Origin: an uncultured Peptococcaceae bacterium
GTDB lineage: Bacteria > Bacillota > Desulfitobacteriia > Desulfitobacteriales > Syntrophobotulaceae
Length of the DNA: 7,681 bases
Assembly (NCBI GenBank): GCA_937892995.1
Contig: CALBJS010000304.1
Coordinates: forward strand, 1-7,681
Direction: 5' to 3'
Positions 6,046-7,681 of the stretch are shown piece after piece. Numbering within the stretch: position 1 is the first letter of the stretch; every line of letters starts with the position of its first letter. The position numbers and the translations under genes are program-made. The notes beneath the pieces were generated by a model that was not told the DNA's origin, did not search any database, and worked only from the letters and a program-made list of their open reading frames with translations.

Positions 6046-6780
6046 AAATCAATCGATTATTATTCTTTATTCAATTATTTTACAGACCTAAGATTTTTTA
6101 AAATTCAAAAAAAGGAAACCCTCTTAAGAATTAGAATTGATGACGAAAGTTTCTCTGAAGGTTTAATTTTTTATTGCAACGATTTATTACTAAAGCTAAG
6201 ATTAGATATTGAAAAATATATTAAATCCAATCCACATTTTAAAAAATCTTTTAGGCCACTAAAAATATCGCCTAATGCTCCTAAAATAGTAATACGAATG
6301 GGCGAAGCAGCACAGGCGGCCTCTGTAGGTCCAATGGCAGCAGTTGCAGGTGCTATAGCTGAAGCTTTGGGTGAGGAAATGAACAAATATTGCAAGGAAA
6401 TAATTATTGAAAATGGAGGAGATATTTATATAAAATCAAGCGAAAAAAGAATTATTGGCATTTTTGCGAGTAAATCGAGGTTTTCTTGTCAAATTGGCCT
6501 TGAGATTACAGGAAACGAAACTCCCCTTGGACTTTGTACATCGTCTGGCACAATTGGCTCAAGTATTAGCTTGGGTAAAGCAGATGCCGTTGTTATTAAG
6601 GCCAATACTGCTTCCTTAGCAGATGCTGCAGCTACTGCAACAGCAAACATTATTAAAACCTCTCAAGATTTGAAACCTGCCATTGAATTTGCAAATAAAA
6701 TTGCGGGTATTACAGGAGTTGTAGCTATTAAAGGCAACCTTTTAGCTGCATGGGGTAATATAAAAATAATAAAAATTTAA
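6042..6780 (+). pseudogene. UPF0280 family protein (ApbE-like fold), broken by one frameshift at a T6 run
   Basis: From 6298 to the stop at 6778-6780 the protein carries the UPF0280 hallmarks: SVGPMAAVAGAIAE, IENGGDIYI, CTSSGTIGSSISLGKADAV and LADAAATA. The open frame reaches back to 6046 but contains no ATG, GTG or TTG before 6298. A GTG at 6042, overlapping the previous stop, opens MKINRLLFFIQLFYRPKIF and ends at TAA 6099-6101, directly at TTTTTT (6094-6099). With five T instead of six, the two frames join into one 245-residue protein, the usual family size. So the gene is a fresh pseudogene, a slippage-controlled gene, or a sequencing error. Translation from 6298 alone would give 160 residues without the N-terminal third. 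The family is structurally linked to ApbE flavin transferases; its reaction is not known to me. Confidence 0.8.
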
Positions 6781-6927
6781 GACCTCACTTTTCCACTCTA
6801 TCAACATAACTGTTTCCCGGAAATTTCTTTAGTAAAAGGGTTAAACTTAAGGTCAAAAAAAACTGTAAAAACATCACTTATTACTCCCATACTTTTTCCT
6901 AAAATGTTTGTAAAAAGAGTAGTTGAA
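6781..6927. other. Intergenic stretch after UPF0280
   Basis: No convincing terminator or gene is seen. GACCT (6781-6785) could pair with AGGTC before an A8 run, but the loop would be too long. A minus-strand open frame of about 42 codons crosses this stretch without any ribosome site. Confidence 0.35.
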
Positions 6928-7145
6928 GGGGCAGGTTGAGACCGTAGAAAACTTTGTGTAAGTGGTTAAAATTAACAGAACTTATTTAATGAGAAAAGCA
7001 GCCAAACATTTTATTGAGGAATTTAAGCAGGATGTAATAAATTATTATTTTTCATCGGGTAAAGCAATGGATGCCGTTGCAAATGAATTAAAGGTATCAA
7101 AGTCCCTCATTATCAAAATAAAGCACCGCGTCAACCTGTAGCCCC
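6928..7145 (+). mobile_element. Internally deleted insertion sequence (IS3-like, about 218 bp)
   Basis: The left end GGGG-CAGGTTGA (6928-6939) is mirrored at the right by TCAACCTG-TAG-CCCC (7131-7145): eight identical bases plus an offset G4/C4. Between them lies only the start of a transposase-like gene, fused directly to the right end. This is what an IS with its centre deleted looks like. Target duplications were not found, and the IS family is inferred from the OrfA fragment. Confidence 0.45.
6989..7141 (+). pseudogene. Truncated IS3-type OrfA transposase (helix-turn-helix part)
   Basis: Fifty residues read MRKAAKHFIEEFKQDVINYY, then FSSGKAMDAVANELKVSKSL. This has the EEF-KQ-x-V-x-x-Y pattern and the A-x-ELxVS turn of the N-terminal DNA-binding domain of IS3/IS911-type OrfA proteins, normally about 90-100 residues and followed by a leucine-zipper and OrfB. 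After VSKSL the family pattern is lost and the frame ends at 7139-7141 inside the right inverted repeat. No ribosome site is seen; a GTG at 6959 would extend it by ten residues. It cannot be an active transposase. It could at most still bind the ends. Confidence 0.6.
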
Positions 7146-7189
7146 ATATAAGCATTCTCAAGAATTTCAACCCAGTGTTTTAAATCCAT
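7097..7189 (-). pseudogene. Beginning of a minus-strand gene cut off by the insertion
   Basis: ATG at 7189 has AGGGGG eight bases upstream (7197-7202) and opens MDLKHWVEILENAYM. From 7145 on, the frame runs into the right inverted repeat of the deleted IS and stops at 7097-7099. The first 15 residues are thus probably native and the rest is IS sequence. It follows the sigma factor remnant on the same strand, so it may have been the next gene of that operon, for example an anti-sigma or accessory protein. That is a guess from position only. Confidence 0.4.
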
Positions 7190-7198
7190 AATTAAAAC

Positions 7199-7249
7199 CC
7201 CCTGCTAATTTATTGAAGCACCTTTTTTGATCTTCTGCTAAATTAGGGG
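7199..7249. other. Imperfect hairpin covering the ribosome site of the cut-off gene
   Basis: CCCCT (7199-7203), AATTTA (7207-7212) and GAAG (7215-7218) pair with CTTC (7232-7235), TAAATT (7239-7244) and AGGGG (7245-7249), with small bulges. On the minus strand the descending arm contains the AGGGGG ribosome site of the gene starting at 7189, so translation of that gene could have been structure-controlled. No T tract follows it. Confidence 0.4.
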
Positions 7250-7324
7250 AGGTTATTACCAGATTTGTAACATTATACTGCATATTTATGACAATAATTT
7301 TTTTGCGGTTAATTTTAGATATTC

Positions 7325-7606
7325 CTAGGGAAGTTTGATATCCATTACAAGATTTTTCATTCGGCATTTACATTTACCTGACGGATTATACAAAAGGCAT
7401 TCATCGTTTAAAAAGTTTTTTTGCTTTTTCCTGCTTCGAAAAACTATCTGCCTGACTGTTGCTGGGTTTTTCCCCAAAATTTCCGCGACGTTTTCATAAG
7501 AAAGCGTACCATATTCCTGAATAAAAAAGCCATGCGGCTTTCAGGATAAGGCATGATTAATTTCGCAAATTTGAAATTGAGAGTCTAATAAGTAAAGACA
7601 TAAACG
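7325..7606 (-). pseudogene. Remnant of an ECF-type RNA polymerase sigma factor (region 4 and tail)
   Basis: The minus-strand frame ending with TAG at 7325-7327 reads IQEYGTLSYENVAEILGKNP, then ATVRQIVFRSRKKQK: a sigma region 4 helix-turn-helix, L-S-Y-E-x-(I/V)-A-E-I-L-G followed by the TVRQIVFRSRKK recognition helix. A cysteine-rich tail, CLLYNPSGKCKCRMKNLV, follows. Upstream the same frame continues LLDSQFQICEINHALS, which fits the linker before region 4, but a TGA at 7541-7543 interrupts it. Region 2 is missing: the frame meets stops and then the divergent gene start at 7667. It is therefore a dead, 5'-truncated copy. No start codon or ribosome site supports a functional product. Confidence 0.7.
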
Positions 7607-7612
7607 CAACTG

Positions 7613-7652
7613 CTTGGTAAGATACCAAGTTACCACACCAACCTATACCAAG
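7613..7652 (+). promoter_or_regulatory. Leader with two alternative hairpins before the gene at 7667
   Basis: CTTGGTA (7613-7619) can pair with TACCAAG at 7623-7629 (three-base loop AGA) or with an identical TACCAAG at 7646-7652. The second copy covers the first three bases of the ribosome site AAGGAGG (7650-7656). The two structures exclude each other. This could be a translation switch, or CTTGGTA-AGA-TACCAAG could be a DNA operator. No strong promoter was found upstream; TTGAGA-N16-CATAAA (7577-7604) is a weak candidate. Confidence 0.35.
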
Positions 7653-7666
7653 GAGGAGCTGCGAAT

Positions 7667-7681
7667 ATGTCTGAGAAAATT
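7667..7681 (+). CDS. Start of a plus-strand gene (partial, runs off the right edge)
   Basis: ATG at 7667 is preceded by AAGGAGG (7650-7656), ten bases away, a strong ribosome site. Only MSEKI is in the window, so nothing can be said about function. Confidence 0.6.

Noticed and set aside
6298..6780. ATG at 6298 as the true start of the UPF0280 gene.
   Set aside because: No ribosome site precedes it, the family-like sequence continues upstream to about 6103, and the product would lack the N-terminal third.
6800..6926. Minus-strand open frame of about 42 codons left of the deleted IS, possibly the far half of the interrupted gene.
   Set aside because: No family likeness, no ribosome site, and it cannot be joined convincingly to MDLKHWVEILENAYM across the insertion.
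7167..7367. A 66-residue minus-strand open frame (MPNEKSCNGYQ...).
   Set aside because: Its ATG lies inside the sigma factor remnant in another frame, it has only a weak AGGT before it, and it runs over the clear AGGGGG-ATG start at 7189. The sigma remnant and the 7189 start explain the stretch better.

Overview
The window reads as chromosomal DNA of an AT-rich anaerobic bacterium, most likely of the Bacillota (Clostridia or Negativicutes type). This is inferred from strong AGGAGG-type ribosome sites, sigma-54 (-24/-12) control of a catabolic operon, a molybdopterin enzyme of the acetylene hydratase/transhydroxylase/catechol-dehydroxylase kind, a UPF0280 protein and an ECF sigma factor tail. 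The exact genus cannot be read from the sequence.

Left part (1-5690) is one minus-strand functional block. In transcription order: a sigma-54 promoter with upstream TGTCCC sites (5572-5674); a 749-residue cytoplasmic molybdopterin oxidoreductase (3260-5509); its short two-cluster ferredoxin-type subunit (2922-3257); a 48-residue zinc-ribbon microprotein (2503-2649); a sigma-54-dependent activator with GAF-like sensor, AAA+ and Fis-type HTH domains (500-2239), closed by an intrinsic terminator (392-424); then a second sigma-54 promoter with the same TGTCCC sites (103-205), driving a gene whose first codons (1-16) match the start of the oxidoreductase. The encoded activator probably switches on two paralogous molybdoenzyme operons that flank it. 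The substrate is not visible; a hydroxylated aromatic compound is a reasonable guess from the enzyme family.

Middle part (5690-6780), plus strand: a small acidic/lysine-rich protein of unknown role (5854-6045) whose stop overlaps the GTG start of a UPF0280 (ApbE-like fold) gene (6042-6780). The UPF0280 frame is broken once, at a run of six T (6094-6099).

Right part (6781-7681) is decayed, IS-scarred DNA: an internally deleted IS with an OrfA-like helix-turn-helix fragment between short inverted repeats (6928-7145), which cuts off the beginning of a minus-strand gene (7142-7189); a remnant of an ECF sigma factor with a nonsense codon and no region 2 (7325-7606); and finally a new plus-strand gene starting at 7667 behind a strong ribosome site and a possible alternative-hairpin leader.
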